Shown: positions 8,601 through 16,072, counted from the stretch's first letter. The stretch: DNA of 33,545 nucleotides from Branchiostoma floridae (GCF_000003815.2 NC_049980.1:21601617-21635161); one strand, 5' to 3'. Translations and numbers: made by a program. Notes: a model not told the origin generated them from the sequence alone.

Positions 8601-10182
8601 GCCACTTGTCTCCTTGTATTAGTTACATCTTTACCAGGAAAGTTCAAAGGTCATGTGAGCAGATTGTTTGCTGTGGCACTTATGCGCCATCCACATGAGG
8701 AACTTTAGTGCATCATGAACAACTATCTGCACCCCATTCTTCAGGTGCAGCGACAAGCCTACTTTTCAACGTGTTGTCAATCTTCTCCCTGCTAACTAAC
8801 CTCCTTACTTGTACAAATTAGGTGTCAAGGACTTCCGCAGTTTGGAAAAGGTTAAATAACACTGTCATGAATCACTCCCTTGAAGCACATGATACAACTG
8901 TATGTACACCATCACTTTACTGACAAAACTCAATCACATTAAAATCTGCAGTAAGTATGTCACTCACCATCAGTCATCTAATCCTGTCATGACAAATTTG
9001 TCAACTATTTTCAACCCACAGGCCACTCTTAAACAAATTCAGTATAATATGACGAACCTTGCTTCTAAGTACTTTTAATTGAAAAGAATCAATGTTTTCA
9101 AGGATGTTGGCAGTGCAGTTTAACCTATACAACCTTTAAGCCTAACACACAAAGTTTGGTCGTTACTTTATCAATTCCATTGTATTGTATTGTAATGTAG
9201 TTCCTGCCTGCTTCCATCCCTGCATTATTCTGAAGTTAATATCAAAAGCATAAGTTTCCTTGTAGTTTTAGGTAATGCCCTTTTACTAGTATCTAGCTAT
9301 TTTCCTTTGTCCAGGGGAGCCTTTTATCTTGTGGCAGTGAACAGAATGACAATTTATCTCTCTTTGAAGATGTCATGTTCTTTTGTACAACCAAGGAGGT
9401 TATCTTCTCAACAGATAACCTCCTTGGCATAACTAATGTTACCCGCATGATAATCGTTAATGAAGCTTATCAAGTCCATCTTCTGAATGAACCAATGAAA
9501 CATTCACAAGAGTCAATTACTAAAAAAAACGCAGCCACGGTTCTTCACTCAGCAGCTTGTATCATTTGGAAAGCTACAGTTGAGAGTTCTTCCAAGAAGT
9601 TGGTCCAAATAAGCTGAAGGGTTTACGTCTGCATGACATTATAGGTATTCCAGCCTTTTTGAAACATTGTTGTCTTGCAGTGTTATCACTCGATGGATTC
9701 AAAGGTCACTTGAGCCGTTTGCTTGCTGTGGCACGCCCCCACAGTGTGCATGAAGAGCTGTAACGCCATCTACTGACCATAACAGGCACAGTATGTGAGA
9801 CACTAACCCCATCACTTAACAAAACTTTTGTTATGTGTTCTGATGATAACTTATTGAAACTAGTGTTTCTAAAAAATCTCATTGTAGTTGAAAGCTTTTT
9901 TTTTCTACTTTTTACAAACTCAAGCTTTGAGAAAATGGAAATGCTATTGTCTAAGATACAAAATAGAGTCTTTACAAGCAATTTTCAGTGACCCCATTTT
10001 CTTACACAATGTTAGTTGAGGACACTGCGTTGATATGTTACATGGACTACCTTTTGATTCAATAAACTTTACACTAACACGTTCTCCTTATTTCAGTTTC
10101 ATCTAGGCGAGGCAAGTTCAAGGGTAACCTGAGTCGTCTGGCAGCACTAGGCATACCCCTTCAGCCCCATACTGAACTGTGA
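2446..10182 (+). CDS. mydgf: MYDGF (myeloid-derived growth factor) homologue with alternative last exons
   Basis: Constitutive coding exons are 2446-2622, 3386-3439, 6138-6199, 7169-7256 and 7514-7574, all with GT/AG borders and matching phases (0, 0, 2, 0, 1). They encode an N-terminal signal peptide (KSLLLFLCLVSSIVFVTPVD), then VFTCRLSYEIPKGETE-TWRF, SCFAERPGPK, LNFKQFKMSLIGVKEINNG and LPAEEYMVDK. This matches the order of the vertebrate MYDGF/UPF0556 family: a paired-Cys beta-sandwich, the FxQFK strand, and a C-terminal FKxxLSxL helix ending in a KDEL-like tetrapeptide. Joined to any one of the four terminal exons the product is about 172-175 residues; human MYDGF has 173. In mammals MYDGF is an ER/Golgi-resident, secretable protein with growth-factor activity; whether the homologue shares this is inferred. 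The unusual part is the four tandem last exons at 8305, 8623, 9681 and 10097. Confidence 0.9.
2623..3385 (+). other. MYDGF intron 1
   Basis: Non-coding, AT-rich. Two similar stretches around 3040 and 3110 share TCAGTATGCAAATGACA-like words. Ends with TTGGTTTCAG. Confidence 0.75.
3386..3439 (+). CDS. mydgf: MYDGF homologue exon 2
   Basis: Eighteen codons, phase 0 at both ends, between TTGGTTTCAG and GTATGT. Encodes DDVFTCRLSYEIPKGETE, which aligns with the first-Cys strand of vertebrate MYDGF (xxYTCxFTY...GGTNE). Confidence 0.9.
3537..3560. repeat. (TCTG)n microsatellite
   Basis: Six tandem TCTG/GTCT units at the start of the interspersed repeat of intron 2. Confidence 0.85.
3590..3720. repeat. 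Interspersed repeat, second copy inverted at 21.1 kb
   Basis: GGTAGGTGGGTAGGGGTC, AAGGTCAAATTTGATAATGG and the GTACTGCAG/ATATCTC words recur in the same order on the minus strand at about 21250-21120, so this is a dispersed repeat rather than unique intron sequence. Confidence 0.75.
3850..4530. repeat. Tandem array of 250-320-bp AT-rich units
   Basis: The words AACGTGTTGAAGGATCGTC (3855), AACGTTTTGACGGATTGTC (4174) and AACGTGTTGAAGAATCGTC (4426) begin three successive units, 319 and 252 bp apart; the last is truncated. Each has GTATGTAGATAGCC-like text, then TAATTATGCAAATC and ATTTGCATAATTAATGAG in inverted arrangement. The first unit carries an extra 60-70 bp. The final part (4600-4652, TTTGGCAAAGGTATG...CGTGGAACTCT) recurs at 21660-21706. 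Confidence 0.8.
4768..5030. repeat. Probable dispersed repeat (GGCTCGAAATA / GGTGCAGGTA)
   Basis: Begins CAGGGCTCGAAATACCACC and contains repeated TGCAGGTA/TACCTGCAC words on both strands up to about 5020. This resembles a dispersed repeat known to me from several animal genomes, but a second copy is not present here. Confidence 0.4.
5041..5078. repeat. (TCTA)n/(TA)n microsatellite
   Basis: Simple ATCT and TA repeats immediately left of the MITE at 5087. Confidence 0.9.
5087..5579. mobile_element. MITE, CAGTCAAACCTGT family, copy 1
   Basis: Ends CAGTCAAACCTGTATTAGCG ... CAGGTTTGACTG are terminal inverted repeats flanked by TA (5085-5086 and 5580-5581). GGCCACCT words occur near both ends. 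TA duplication and a CAGT terminus point to mobilisation by a Tc1/mariner-type transposase (inference); no transposase ORF is present. Lies in MYDGF intron 2. Same family at 7639 and 23160. Confidence 0.88.
5582..6137 (+). other. MYDGF intron 2, distal part
   Basis: Non-coding. A short imperfect duplication, 'AACCTTCATTGA(C/T)GTAACAACA', occurs at about 5819 and 5878. Ends TTTTGTTTCAG. Confidence 0.6.
6138..6199 (+). CDS. mydgf: MYDGF homologue exon 3
   Basis: 62 nt from TTTTGTTTCAG to donor GTATAT; encodes TWRFTLNTAADKSSYSCFAE plus two bases of an Arg codon. Contains the second family Cys (YSCFAER, compare FTCTIWR in vertebrates). Confidence 0.88.
6560..6690. repeat. Copy of the CCTGCATTTT dispersed repeat
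   Basis: GGGTCTGGGGGAATCCTCCCCCTGAAAATG followed by CTATTTCCTGCATTTTAAGGGCCAAATTT; the same text order recurs near 16.7-17.4, 18.7, 20.1-20.5 and 31.4 kb. Confidence 0.65.
7169..7256 (+). CDS. mydgf: MYDGF homologue exon 4
   Basis: 88 nt between CTCCATAG and GTAAGC. The first base completes AGG (Arg); then 29 codons with PGPKNSELNFKQFKMSLIGV and EINNGEAY. FKQFK aligns with the FTQFK strand of vertebrate MYDGF. Confidence 0.9.
7514..7574 (+). CDS. mydgf: MYDGF homologue exon 5
   Basis: 61 nt between TTAATTTCAG and GTAACA; encodes GEPSVSLPAEEYMVDKHKME plus the first base (G) of the next codon. The phase-1 end is what all four downstream terminal exons accept, each supplying T-T or T-G to form Val. 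Confidence 0.9.
7639..8070. mobile_element. MITE, CAGTCAAACCTGT family, copy 2
   Basis: CAGTCAAACCTGTATTAGCG ... GCTATAGACAGGTTTGACTG with TA at 7637-7638 and 8071-8072. Same orientation as, and alignable with, the copy at 5087 for much of its length (GGCCACCTTTGCATAGC, CACACGATTT, TATGTCACCCTGC). It sits between exon 5 and the first alternative last exon. Confidence 0.88.
8305..8381 (+). CDS. mydgf: MYDGF alternative last exon A (ends HEEL)
   Basis: Acceptor CAGTTTCTGCAG at 8304. TG joins the G of exon 5 to give Val, then QGKFKGHISRMLAVGNPH and FRHEEL, stop TAA. Matches the C-terminal GxFKxxLSxL...TEL segment of MYDGF. HEEL is a KDEL-receptor-type retention signal by analogy with known variants. 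Confidence 0.85.
8623..8708 (+). CDS. mydgf: MYDGF alternative last exon B (ends HEEL)
   Basis: Acceptor TCCTTGTATTAG at 8622. TT completes Val, then TSLPGKFKGHVSRLFAVALM and RHPHEEL, stop TAG. The alternative AG at 8636 would break the frame. ATTAAA at 8938-8943 could be its polyadenylation signal. Confidence 0.83.
8822..8859 (+). CDS. Candidate additional last exon without retention motif
   Basis: A good-looking acceptor (two CTAAC branch-site words, pyrimidine tract, ATTAG at 8821) is followed in the exon-5 phase by GVKDFRSLEKVK and stop TAA. It has no family similarity and no HxEL end, so it may be fortuitous. If used it would give an isoform lacking the ER signal. Confidence 0.2.
9097..9193. 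repeat. 97-bp direct repeat, copy 1
   Basis: Matches 14114-14210 with about 8 mismatches in 97 and no indels (shared core GCAGTTTAACCTATACAACC and AACACACAAAGTTTGGT). The two copies flank exons C and D and the long minus-strand ORF. Confidence 0.9.
9392..9426. mobile_element. Minimal palindromic insertion H1
   Basis: Arms CAAGGAGGTTATCT and AGATAACCTCCTTG around a 7-nt loop. Flanking heptamers GTACAAC (9385-9391) and GCATAAC (9427-9433) match at 5 of 7, compatible with a decayed target duplication. Located in MYDGF between last exons B and C. Confidence 0.75.
9681..9763 (+). CDS. mydgf: MYDGF alternative last exon C (ends HEEL)
   Basis: Acceptor TTGTCTTGCAG at 9680. TG completes Val, then LSLDGFKGHLSRLLAVARPH and SVHEEL, stop TAA. 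The Lys of the GKFKG core is missing (GFKG). AATAAA at 10061-10066 is a plausible polyadenylation signal for this isoform. Confidence 0.85.
10061..10066 (+). terminator. Putative polyadenylation signal AATAAA
   Basis: AATAAA lies about 300 nt after the stop of last exon C and just before last exon D, as expected if exon C has its own 3' end. Confidence 0.4.
10097..10182 (+). CDS. mydgf: MYDGF alternative last exon D (ends HTEL)
   Basis: Acceptor CTCCTTATTTCAG at 10096. TT completes Val, then SSRRGKFKGNLSRLAALGIP and LQPHTEL, stop TGA. It has the most diverged core (N for H) and a different tetrapeptide, HTEL. HTEL is a known functional ER-retention variant, and the human protein ends in RTEL. 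Confidence 0.85.
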
Positions 10183-11660
10183 TGAGACAGTATTGTACTC
10201 TTCATCCCCTGATTTTTAAGGAAACTATCTTGTTGAATAGTTTTTTGTAGTACAACTAGCTGTAGTAGAGGTAGTATTTGTAACAGCATATTGTGAGATG
10301 TGCGGCAGCTTTTGCAATCGTATGGGTGCATGCCATTCTGTTGAATCATGGAAGGAACACTACCTCACAACCAATAACTTCATCAGCTTCACTAATCGGA
10401 GTCTTACTGTACATGTCCTACAGTTCTAGTCCTGCAGTGATCCAAGTGAGACAATGTTAAAAGATGCTTAATTTCCTTGACATGCTGTCCTTGGCACAAC
10501 AGTCTCAATTTGAAACATAACACCTTATTCTTTGGCACAAGAGTCTGAATGTCAAACATAACACCTTTTTGCACTTAAACTTGCCACAAAAACAAAGACT
10601 GCCTTTTGTTGAACAAGGTGTGCCTACTTATTTGTTAGTGTTGACTATGATGGTGCTTAATGTTGATGATAATGATATACATGTTTGCTGAAAACCATTT
10701 AAATGTTGGAGCTGAGTAACAAGTTAGTCAGACTGTACGGTGCTATTTTTCTTACTAACCCAAAGACTCTTACAAAAATACTTTGTAGTTGATTTCAGAG
10801 ATGTAATGTACATGGTGAAGCAGTCAGTAGCTTTACCTACACTCTATGTCTATTCATATAGTTAGATAGAAAAATCTACACATTTATGCTACTTAAATGT
10901 CTGCCACAAATCATGTTAGTTGTTACAGTCAGAAAACAAAATCCATGGTAAGAATAGTTCTAGACAAATGATGTTCAGATTTGACATAAAGCATTAATGC
11001 ATATTTTTCTACATTTTCATACTGCAGTATCAATGATTTATCAGATTTGTAATTAGAGATTCAAAAGTATGATGTACATTTAGCCTTCCCCAGACAGCAT
11101 GGTCACACAGATGCTGGATAGAAATATGCTGTTACAAGCAAAACCTACAGATTATAACGAGTTTGCATGTTAAGAATGCCACAGTGTAGTTGACAACAGA
11201 AATTATTAGTAATAGTTTTTTTTTATTTGCATCTAGTAGAAGTATTGTGCACTTCTCCATTCTTTAAGGACTTTTTGAAATACAATTATCTGCACTTCTT
11301 TCTTACTCAGGAAGTTTTTTTTTATCAGAAGACCTAAATTTTTGTCTTGGTCACTTTACGTATGCCATTTCAAATGTGTCCAGCCTACATGTGTCTGTGA
11401 CCGACTTGCTAGTATTTGGAACACATGTTACTGACGAAAACATTGATAATTTGATATGAAAACAGCAACATTTGGCGTTTCCTGTTTGCTAGATGCTTGG
11501 TTATTGAGTCTTTTACGTTACAATCATATTCACATTTTCCCAAGGAGTGGAACTGGGGACTACAAATGGCTGGTTGACATTGGTTTCTGTCCTGTTTTCC
11601 TGACCCTGAACTACTAGTTTTATCTGGTCACAAATGAAGGCATCCCAGCCTACTGACTTC
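10183..11660. other. Convergent 3' regions, no coding exon seen
   Basis: AT-rich sequence with no family-like ORF between the last MYDGF exon and the stop of the minus-strand ORF at 11661; probably the two 3' UTRs. TTTATT at 11222-11227 (AATAAA on the minus strand) could end the minus-strand transcript. No further FKG-type exon was found here. Confidence 0.5.
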
Positions 11661-13958
11661 TTAATGCCCTTCAGTCACAAGGAACACAGGCTGACAACTC
11701 ATCCAGTAGTCGAAGAGTTCTGAGAAAGGGCGGTCGAATAGAGCTCCCAACACCACACCCTCGATAGCCTGATCGATCCACGTACACCCATCTTCGTTCC
11801 TTTTGTTAACATGTCCTTCTGATGATTTTGGCTGTTCATGACTTGCCATCGGTCCCAGTGATCTCTTTTGTAATGGCACTTTGTTTGGACAGTCATTGGG
11901 CAATCGGGCGTTGGCGAATGCATCATGTTCATCCGACCCACACTTTGTGTTGCTTTGCTCAGGACGGTTTTCTGATAGGCCCGCACAATTCAAACTTACA
12001 TCCATAGACACAGACCTCCGTTTGGGCTTAGTGTCGTCGCCATTGCTTTGTTGTAAAGCGGGGTCAGGTGAGACGAATTGCGCAGTAACGTTTGGTGGCA
12101 AGGATGCTGGCGAAGAAACGGGATGGGTGGGATATGACTCTACTGATCCTGTAAGTAAAGACACGAGTATAGGCAGGGAGCTCGTAATGCAGGCATCAGG
12201 CGAGGTCGCAAATGGATTCACGACCTCAGGTTGGTGCTGCGGCAAAGGAGGCTGATAGGCAATCTCGTCTCTCCCAATTTGATTTGCGTTTCCTTTGGAC
12301 TTCGTACAACTCTCCGTCATTACCTTAGAAGATGGCCTGTTAATGCTGGAAGGACGCAAGTCATGATTTAAGTCTGTATATGCATTAGCTTGATAATGTG
12401 TTTGAACTCCAACAACGCCATTGTCGCTCGTCAGGTATTGTCGCAATTTGACACATTCGGCACTTCTCTCCTCCTGTGGCGCGAGGGCACTCTTACATTG
12501 CACCATCATTGGCCTTTCTGCGATGCTGAACGCACGGATACCGTGAACAGGGACGATAACGTTACCTATAGGTATAAGCACCGTATGCTTACTTGTGTCC
12601 TCGCGAAATGGCTGACCATCTTGCAATTGAGCGGTGTTTGTGGACGAAGTAGCGGTTCCATGACGACGTGAGTCGTTAATCAACACTTGCTGTTCGTGCT
12701 GCAAGTTCACCGATGGGCTACCAGTGCACACCCGAGGCTGTAAGCAAGGTGGGGCCATACCCACTGACATTGTCTTCGCGTTATCTTCACTCCGGTCCCA
12801 ACTAGTTCTGATGTAGCCAACCTGGTGACTCTCTCCCGCAGTAGTTATCATTTGGGTAGCCTCCCCTAAAGAACTTTGTGCGCTTTCTGCGACATTTTCT
12901 GGAGGACCTGAGACGTGCGGGGGAGACGCAGGAGAGAAACCAACAAAGGAGTTTGCGAAAAGTTGTGGTTTAGGACCTGGCATTTGCGTCAATGCATTTC
13001 TTGGAAGTGCCGTCCACTCCTGGCGGAACTCGAGCATATCACCTCTTGGTTGCTCGCTTAAGTCTGGAAGTTTGGGACCTTCTGTGCAAGTGGACACGTT
13101 TGTCCTCTGGACGTCACGGGAAGACGACAACATTCTAGTGTCTATTTCTGCTGGTTGGGTTTGACTGAGTCTTATCCGCTTTACAAGAGGTTCTGTGCCA
13201 ATGCTGCGTCCGCATTTCTGACTGTTGTCGAAGAACGCAAATTTGGCACTACTACCGGATGCCGAAAGGTCGAGAGGTTCTTCGTCTATTTGCGGGCCGT
13301 AACCCAGCTTGTCGGCAGGGTTCGTTGGCCCGATGCCTGGTCGAACAAACGTGGGTTGTGGAGCGGTCACGTATTCATTGTCAGTGTTTCCCATCCTGTG
13401 AATGTATGGTGAACTACTATGGTCAAAAGCGATGAAGTGCCGCTGTGGCGGTCGAAACCCTACGGGCCGTTCCGGCTGCATTCCTGCATGATATGAACGG
13501 TTACGTGCGAATGCCAGGGTGTGTGTCGTCGGTTCGTGCGCTTTGGAGACGTGGGAGGGCGGCAGTTGGTAGGGGAATGTGGGAGTCCTTGCATTCAAAT
13601 AATTTGTACGTGTATAAATGCTGCCGGAGGCCGTTGAACTACATCGGCGCAAAGGCAAACAGTCTGGACAGAAACATGTTTCCCTACCTCTAGATATCCG
13701 AAAGTCTTCCAAGTCTGGTCTTTCGACACATGCGTTTGGTTGAAGTGGTATCAATTCTCCGGGTCCAAATCTACTGCTTTTGAATGACGTCGTTTCCGCC
13801 GTGATTATTGGAGTTGTATCCACAGGTACATAAGGAGCTCCATGCGAGTGAAAATCTGTGTAGCAGTTTCTAGTTGGCCTGGCGTCTTCAAGCATGTTGT
13901 TGAAAGACTCCATATCCGACGATGGATTTGCCCTGCAAAGTGAATTGAAAATGCTCAC
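11661..13958 (-). CDS. Long disordered protein with PLDLS motif, unrecognised
   Basis: A single 765-codon ORF, far longer than chance, in a CpG-containing segment. The true start may be Met-16 (codon 13913-13911), or the exon may begin at 13932: TTTTCAATTCACTTTGCAG just before it is a strong splice acceptor, so an upstream exon is possible. The protein is rich in Pro, Ser, Thr and Gln. Visible elements are a Cys cluster CFCPDC (about residues 95-100), EEPLDLS (226-232; the PxDLS CtBP-binding motif), KRIRL (260-264) and KPKRR (644-648) as nuclear-localisation-like clusters, an LVSLL (LxxLL-type) motif near 598-602, and a hydrophobic tail (IEGVVLGALFDRPFSELFDYW). These suggest a nuclear co-regulator. 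No DNA-binding domain is seen and I do not recognise the family. Confidence 0.7.
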   Translation of the reverse strand: MSIFNSLCRANPSSDMESFNNMLEDARPTRNCYTDFHSHGAPYVPVDTTPIITAETTSFKSSRFGPGELIPLQPNACVERPDLEDFRISRGRETCFCPDCLPLRRCSSTASGSIYTRTNYLNARTPTFPYQLPPSHVSKAHEPTTHTLAFARNRSYHAGMQPERPVGFRPPQRHFIAFDHSSSPYIHRMGNTDNEYVTAPQPTFVRPGIGPTNPADKLGYGPQIDEEPLDLSASGSSAKFAFFDNSQKCGRSIGTEPLVKRIRLSQTQPAEIDTRMLSSSRDVQRTNVSTCTEGPKLPDLSEQPRGDMLEFRQEWTALPRNALTQMPGPKPQLFANSFVGFSPASPPHVSGPPENVAESAQSSLGEATQMITTAGESHQVGYIRTSWDRSEDNAKTMSVGMAPPCLQPRVCTGSPSVNLQHEQQVLINDSRRHGTATSSTNTAQLQDGQPFREDTSKHTVLIPIGNVIVPVHGIRAFSIAERPMMVQCKSALAPQEERSAECVKLRQYLTSDNGVVGVQTHYQANAYTDLNHDLRPSSINRPSSKVMTESCTKSKGNANQIGRDEIAYQPPLPQHQPEVVNPFATSPDACITSSLPILVSLLTGSVESYPTHPVSSPASLPPNVTAQFVSPDPALQQSNGDDTKPKRRSVSMDVSLNCAGLSENRPEQSNTKCGSDEHDAFANARLPNDCPNKVPLQKRSLGPMASHEQPKSSEGHVNKRNEDGCTWIDQAIEGVVLGALFDRPFSELFDYWMSCQPVFLVTEGH
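13932..13950 (-). promoter_or_regulatory. Candidate splice acceptor at 5' edge of the long ORF
   Basis: The minus strand reads a T-rich tract then CTTTGCAG, with AG at 13934-13933. If used, the first 9 or so codons of the ORF are intron and translation starts at Met-16 or in an upstream exon. Confidence 0.5.
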
Positions 13959-14113
13959 TGATCAGAAATCTAGGCACTTGAGCCGCCATCTCAGAGCAAG
14001 TTGCACCAAAACATGACCATATTAGAAACCGCGAAGTGACGTATGCAGGGTGGAGCACTTCTTTACTCTATGCTCCAGACAGTACACGATTCCAGACATA
14101 ACACACTGGGTAT

Positions 14114-14210
14114 TTCAAGGTTGTTGGCCGGGCAGTTTAACCTATACAACCTGTAAATCTAACACACAAAGTTTGGTTGTTACTTTATCAATTCCATTGT
14201 ATAGTATTGT
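14114..14210. repeat. 97-bp direct repeat, copy 2
   Basis: Same orientation as 9097-9193, about 92% identical by eye. Confidence 0.9.
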
Positions 14211-15085
14211 TTGTGCGCATCGCAGTTGAGTGACAGCTAGTGAGTGGGATCGGAAGGATGGCCGCAAAGATCAGACTTGTCGGAGTGGCAGGAAGATAGA
14301 GTTGTTAGACCAATTCTTAATTTGGCATAATAGTCCAGGTCTTGGAAAAGGCTACTGATTTGCGGGGATGTATAGTTTTTGGTTTGTCTATATTATCCAT
14401 ATTTTTGAATTTTCCATATGCTAGTCACGTTTACCATAGAATGACTGGGAGTTGTCGATGGAAACATGTGATGTTAATCAAAACCTTATTTGCATGATTT
14501 TTTAATGTTCCTCTCAGTGATAGTACATTCGATAGTACAATTGCTGCTTATGTGAGTGGGTCGTATAAGAAACGGACATTCAAGAATTTCTCTACCAACA
14601 TAGTCTCGCATTTGCTGGGACATTTCGGCACTTTCTTTGGCTACCCACCATCAGTCATCATGAAAGCGTATTGACATGTATTACAGATAGCATATAGTCT
14701 TGAATGGCAATAAACAGGTTTTCCAATGATAATTGTTAGTCATTTTCTTCAAATAAAGAACGCTTCACGAAAAATGAATGTAGGGAGACAGAAAGTTAAT
14801 GTTGGAATATAATCCTACCGCGAAACCATGGCACAGCGAATATGACATGTGTTTTGTAATTTTACTTTACTGCAGTATTGTTTCTATCACAAACTCCAAA
14901 CACTGCGAAAACTTCCGTTTCCTTCCTACCACGAAATTAATCCCCGCGACAATAAGTGATACCCAATTGGGTAATTGTGTAGTTTGCGGTTCCGAGCGTT
15001 GTATTTTGAGGCCGATAGCCCGGTTGCGCGTCGGTCGACGTTTTAGGTATCCGATGTCACGGTCACCTCTCGCTCGTTATTTTAC
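14211..15085. other. Intergenic, no gene supported
   Basis: Contains a short ATG-led ORF in good context at about 14259 (MAAKIRLVGVAGR, then stop) and an unremarkable longer ORF from 14799 that only stays open because it enters the minisatellite. Confidence 0.4.
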
Positions 15086-15089
15086 GTTG

Positions 15090-15367
15090 CAACGTCGCTG
15101 TTTGAAAACCGACATCGCTTTTTTGAAACCCGACGTCGAAGCTCTTTCGAAATCCGACGTCGGTTTTGAAAATACACGTCGCTTTCTAAAACTGACGTCG
15201 GTTCTCAAAAACCACATCGCTTTGAACACCGATGTCGGTTTTGAAAAACCACATCGCTTTGAAAACCGACGTCGATTCTAAAAAACAACATCGCTTTGAA
15301 AACCGACGTCGGTTTTGAAAAACTACATCGCTTTGAAAACCGACGTCGGTTTTGAAAAACTACATCG
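15090..15367. repeat. 37-bp minisatellite with palindromic core
   Basis: About seven units; the last two are identical copies with period 37 (palindromes at 15299-15316 and 15336-15353). The consensus contains CATCGCTTTG and the perfect palindrome AAAACCGACGTCGGTTTT, followed by GAAAAACTA. Left-hand units are diverged and of variable length. Confidence 0.93.
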
Positions 15368-15449
15368 AGGATTAACTCCAGGGGGAGGGGCCTTTTACAC
15401 CTTTCATTCACACCAACCAAACACAGATGTGTATTTGTTATCAAACCCA

Positions 15450-15870
15450 CCATGGATCGACTAGTTAGGCATATTGCCTGCCCTTACGCCCCAGACAGAG
15501 ATTCGGCTCCGAGCAGTTGGGAAAAATTTGAGACTTTATCATATGCCTCTTTCTTGTCCCGCCCTTGTTGGGGAGGGCGGACGAAAGACGCGGCACATAA
15601 CAATGCCGCAATTATGCTCCCAAACCTCTGCAAGGAGCTTCCGACTGGTTTTGACATTTTTTTCCAGCCGGTTTTGTCGGGCCTTCTTTTTTGTTTAAAC
15701 TTCCTCTTTAAACACTTGGTTTGGCGACATAGCAAAATGAAATAAAAAAACAACGTTAAAACCAGTCCTTTTGCGTGGGGAGTACATATCACCGTGAACT
15801 AAGCTATATTTACCTTACACTCCTACAGGGCAAAAATTCTACATAGATGTGTATTACACTATGTGTATTA
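15450..15870. other. No gene supported
   Basis: Overlapping ORFs of about 100 codons on both strands lack recognisable features and splice context. An internal TTTAAAC/GTTTAAA pair near 15694-15712 is the only structure noted. Confidence 0.4.
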
Positions 15871-15878
15871 TACTGTAT

Positions 15879-16072
15879 CTCTCCAAGCAGAGGTTGCGCT
15901 TCGGCTGTTTTTCATGTGTTTTAGGCCTTTTTGTGGGGCTTTCAATTTTGTACAGGAGCCTTCATGTTCGCCGGCCAAACAGACGTGAAGAAAACAATAC
16001 ACAATAGAAAGCCCAGCAAAGAGACCCAACTGAACACGTCAAAAACTGGCGAAAACACCATTGCTTGGAGAG
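15879..16072. mobile_element. Foldback MITE, CTCTCCAAGCAGAGG family, copy A
   Basis: The left end CTCTCCAAGCAGAGGTTG and right end GCTTGGAGAG are inverted repeats continuing inward imperfectly for about 70 bp (GGGGCTTTC... versus GAAAGCCC). TA flanks it at 16073-16074 on the right and 15876-15877 (one base away) on the left. No coding capacity. Confidence 0.78.

Noticed and set aside
14259-14300. ATG with MAAKIRLVGVAGR in Kozak-like context
   Set aside because: Stops after 13 codons, and no convincing donor was found inside it.
15090-15367. CRISPR-like array
   Set aside because: The repeats are contiguous and vary gradually, without unique spacers; the context is an animal genome.
15205-15453. 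Opposite ORFs through the 15.1-15.4 kb array, rich in Phe, Arg and Lys
   Set aside because: They follow the 37-bp repeat (37 is not a multiple of 3) and are by-products of the minisatellite.
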